From contig DCKY01000235.1 of the NCBI GenBank assembly GCA_002320775.1, positions 1 through 7,390 of the forward strand: a stretch of 7,390 nucleotides of DNA. The letters run 5' to 3'. Under the pieces are notes generated by a model. The model did not search any database and was not told where the DNA came from. It saw nothing but the letters and a program-made list of their open reading frames with translations. The translations under genes and the position numbers were made by a program. Below, in pieces: positions 6,016-7,390 of this stretch (within the stretch, counting starts at the first letter, position 1; each line of letters opens with the position of its first letter). Origin of the DNA: Planctomycetes bacterium UBA1662 (GTDB lineage: Bacteria > Planctomycetota > UBA8108).

Positions 6016-7325
6016 TGGCTTCGAATCCCGGCGAAGGAATCCAGGGGTCTCATTCCCCCAGCGGCCTGTCGCGTCTGTACAGCCGGTACGCGACCGAGTG
6101 CGGCCTGCTCATCGCGATCTTCGCAGTGGTCGTGATAGCGATTCTTATCGATCCGACCAACGCCTATCTCGAGAAGCCCTGGTACAACGCCACGGAGATC
6201 CTGAGGCACGCCTCGATTCTCGGGATTTTCGCCATGGGGGCCGGGATCGTGATTATTTCCGGAGGCATCGATCTCTCCAGCGGCTCGGTGATCGCGTTCA
6301 GCGGCGTGATCTGTTGCTCCATGATCCTCGGGCTCTGTCAGTACGCGGGGCTGGTAGATGACACGGGTAACCCGGTTACAGCGAATCTCCCGACCTGGAT
6401 CCTGGTGGTCGCGATTTCAGGTACCCTTGGAGTCGGCTTCATCGTCGGCAGCTTTCACGCCTGGCTCATCACCGTGGTTCGGCTGCCGCCCTTCATCGCC
6501 ACCCTGGCTTCACTTGTCGGTCTCAGGAGCCTGGGGCGGGTTCTTATCCAGGATGTGAACCGGGTCTTCACCTCTAACGCCAACACCCAGATCTATATTC
6601 GTGACGCGGCCTACAAGTCCCTGGGTAACGAGTGGTATATACCCGTGATCATTTGCGCCGTGGTCGCGCTGGCGCTTTTTACGCTCATGCGTTCGACGGT
6701 CACCGGCCGTCACCTCTACGCCATCGGAGGCAATGAGGATGCCGCCAGGCTCAGCGGCATCTCGACTGAAAAGAAGAAGTGGCTGGCCTATTGCATCGGC
6801 ACCATGACAGCGGCCCTCGCCGGGATCCTCTATTCGAGCTATGTCGGCGGCGCCATGCCGGACCGCGACGGCCTGGGCTACGAGCTCAACGCGATCGCCG
6901 CCGCCGTTGTCGGCGGCTGCTCGCTGGCCGGCGGACTCGGGACGATCTCGGGTATCGTGCTGGGGGCGATCTTCCTGCGAGTCGTTATCGATGCCGTGGC
7001 GAAGACGGTGAAGGACAATCCCGACGAATTCCAGGGGATGATTGTGGGTTTACTGGTGGTCCTAGCCGTAACCTTCAACGAGCTGCGATCGCAGAAGGGA
7101 GACCGCAAGAAATTCTTCCCGGGCGCCCTGGGGGTGGTGAATATTATTTCCCTTACGGTGCTCATGGGGATAGTGGCTGTGCTGGTCACCAGTGACGGAG
7201 ATTCTTCAACAGACGACTCACGGGATAAATTCATCGCGGGCTGCATTGTTTCCGGGGTGACCTGCGCGGTGCTGGTTGTTCGGAGAGTACTCGAATCACG
7301 TTCGGATACGGAGCAGGCCTCATGA
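6015..7325 (+). CDS. Sugar ABC transporter permease (RbsC-like, BPD_transp_2) with C-terminal extension
   Basis: This is the membrane channel of the importer. Hydrophobic segments run through most of the 436 residues, starting near 30-45. Family signatures are GGIDLSSGSVIAFSGV at 83-98, GRHLYAIGGNEDAARLSGIS at 231-250 (the region expected to contact the ATPase) and GGCSLAGGLGTISGIVLGA at 300-318. E. coli RbsC has about 321 residues. The excess lies partly in a polar N-terminus, partly in a loop near 110-125, and mostly in a C-terminal tail from about 362 with two further hydrophobic segments (371-392 and 405-423). The gene overlaps the binding-protein stop by one base and the ATPase start by four, so the three are almost certainly co-transcribed. 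The first Met is used because it is the coupled TGATG start. No frameshift is apparent. Confidence 0.92.
   Translation: MASNPGEGIQGSHSPSGLSRLYSRYATECGLLIAIFAVVVIAILIDPTNAYLEKPWYNATEILRHASILGIFAMGAGIVIISGGIDLSSGSVIAFSGVICCSMILGLCQYAGLVDDTGNPVTANLPTWILVVAISGTLGVGFIVGSFHAWLITVVRLPPFIATLASLVGLRSLGRVLIQDVNRVFTSNANTQIYIRDAAYKSLGNEWYIPVIICAVVALALFTLMRSTVTGRHLYAIGGNEDAARLSGISTEKKKWLAYCIGTMTAALAGILYSSYVGGAMPDRDGLGYELNAIAAAVVGGCSLAGGLGTISGIVLGAIFLRVVIDAVAKTVKDNPDEFQGMIVGLLVVLAVTFNELRSQKGDRKKFFPGALGVVNIISLTVLMGIVAVLVTSDGDSSTDDSRDKFIAGCIVSGVTCAVLVVRRVLESRSDTEQAS
7098..7322 (+). other. Permease C-terminal extension with two extra predicted membrane helices
   Basis: Residues 362-436 of the permease continue past the usual RbsC end. 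A basic stretch (KGDRKK) is followed by a hydrophobic segment at 371-392, an acidic loop (TSDGDSSTDDSRDK), a second hydrophobic segment at 405-423, and a charged tail. The function is unknown. Confidence 0.6.
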
Positions 7326-7390
7326 GCGCCCCGGCCCTGATCAGCATCCGCGAGGTCACCAAGCGCTACCCGGGAGTCGTGGCTCTCGAT
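7322..7390 (+). CDS. Sugar ABC transporter ATP-binding protein, first 23 residues (RbsA-like); cut by the window edge
   Basis: The visible start reads MSAPALISIREVTKRYPGVV and then ALD. This is the typical opening of a sugar-importer ATPase just before the Walker A loop (compare ISKSFPGVKALD in RbsA). The ATG overlaps the permease stop as ATGA, and GGAG lies eight bases upstream at 7310-7313. Gene order binding protein, permease, ATPase supports the call. The ATPase motifs lie outside the window, so whether it is the double-domain RbsA type cannot be checked here. Confidence 0.85.
   Translation, partial: MSAPALISIREVTKRYPGVVALD

Overview
The window is a GC-rich bacterial fragment with six protein genes in two divergent blocks. 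The left block (minus strand, about 1-4649) encodes a secreted multiheme cytochrome c, then a diaphorase subunit, then the start of a molybdenum formate dehydrogenase. The right block (plus strand, about 4888-7390) encodes a ribose-type sugar ABC transporter: binding lipoprotein, permease and the first codons of the ATPase. No RNA gene, CRISPR array, insertion sequence or phage gene was seen.

Several traits suggest a Planctomycetota-like host, from general knowledge and without any search. These are a secreted PA14-plus-cytochrome-c protein, a binding protein with long conserved stretches recalled from planctomycete RbsB-like proteins, and a formate dehydrogenase N-terminus whose His-Cys iron-sulfur cluster region has no cysteines. 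This is an inference, not an identification.

Left block: the cytochrome (2523-4649) is exported, has an N-terminal PA14-like domain and carries five CXXCH heme sites. After a 129-bp gap with a perfect TATAAT box comes a NuoE-NuoF fusion (726-2393) with a strong Shine-Dalgarno. It should pass electrons between NAD(H) and the catalytic subunit through FMN and iron-sulfur clusters. The catalytic subunit starts 15 bp further on (710) and leaves the window at its left edge, just where the molybdopterin domain begins. The last two genes together look like a cytoplasmic NAD-linked formate dehydrogenase. The cytochrome acts outside the cytoplasmic membrane, and its link to formate oxidation is not shown by sequence.

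Right block: three genes joined by stop/start overlaps (TGATG, then ATGA) form a tightly coupled importer operon. Its upstream region (4650-4887) holds a plausible sigma-70 promoter, a perfect 14-bp dyad just after the expected start of transcription, and a 9-bp inverted repeat whose right arm touches the -35 box. It is the most interesting non-coding stretch in the window and looks like a repressor-controlled divergent control region. The permease also has an unusual C-terminal extension with two extra predicted membrane helices.

Nothing here is clearly a new defence or mobile system. The points worth checking are the lost cluster in the formate dehydrogenase, the PA14-pentaheme architecture, the control region and the permease extension.
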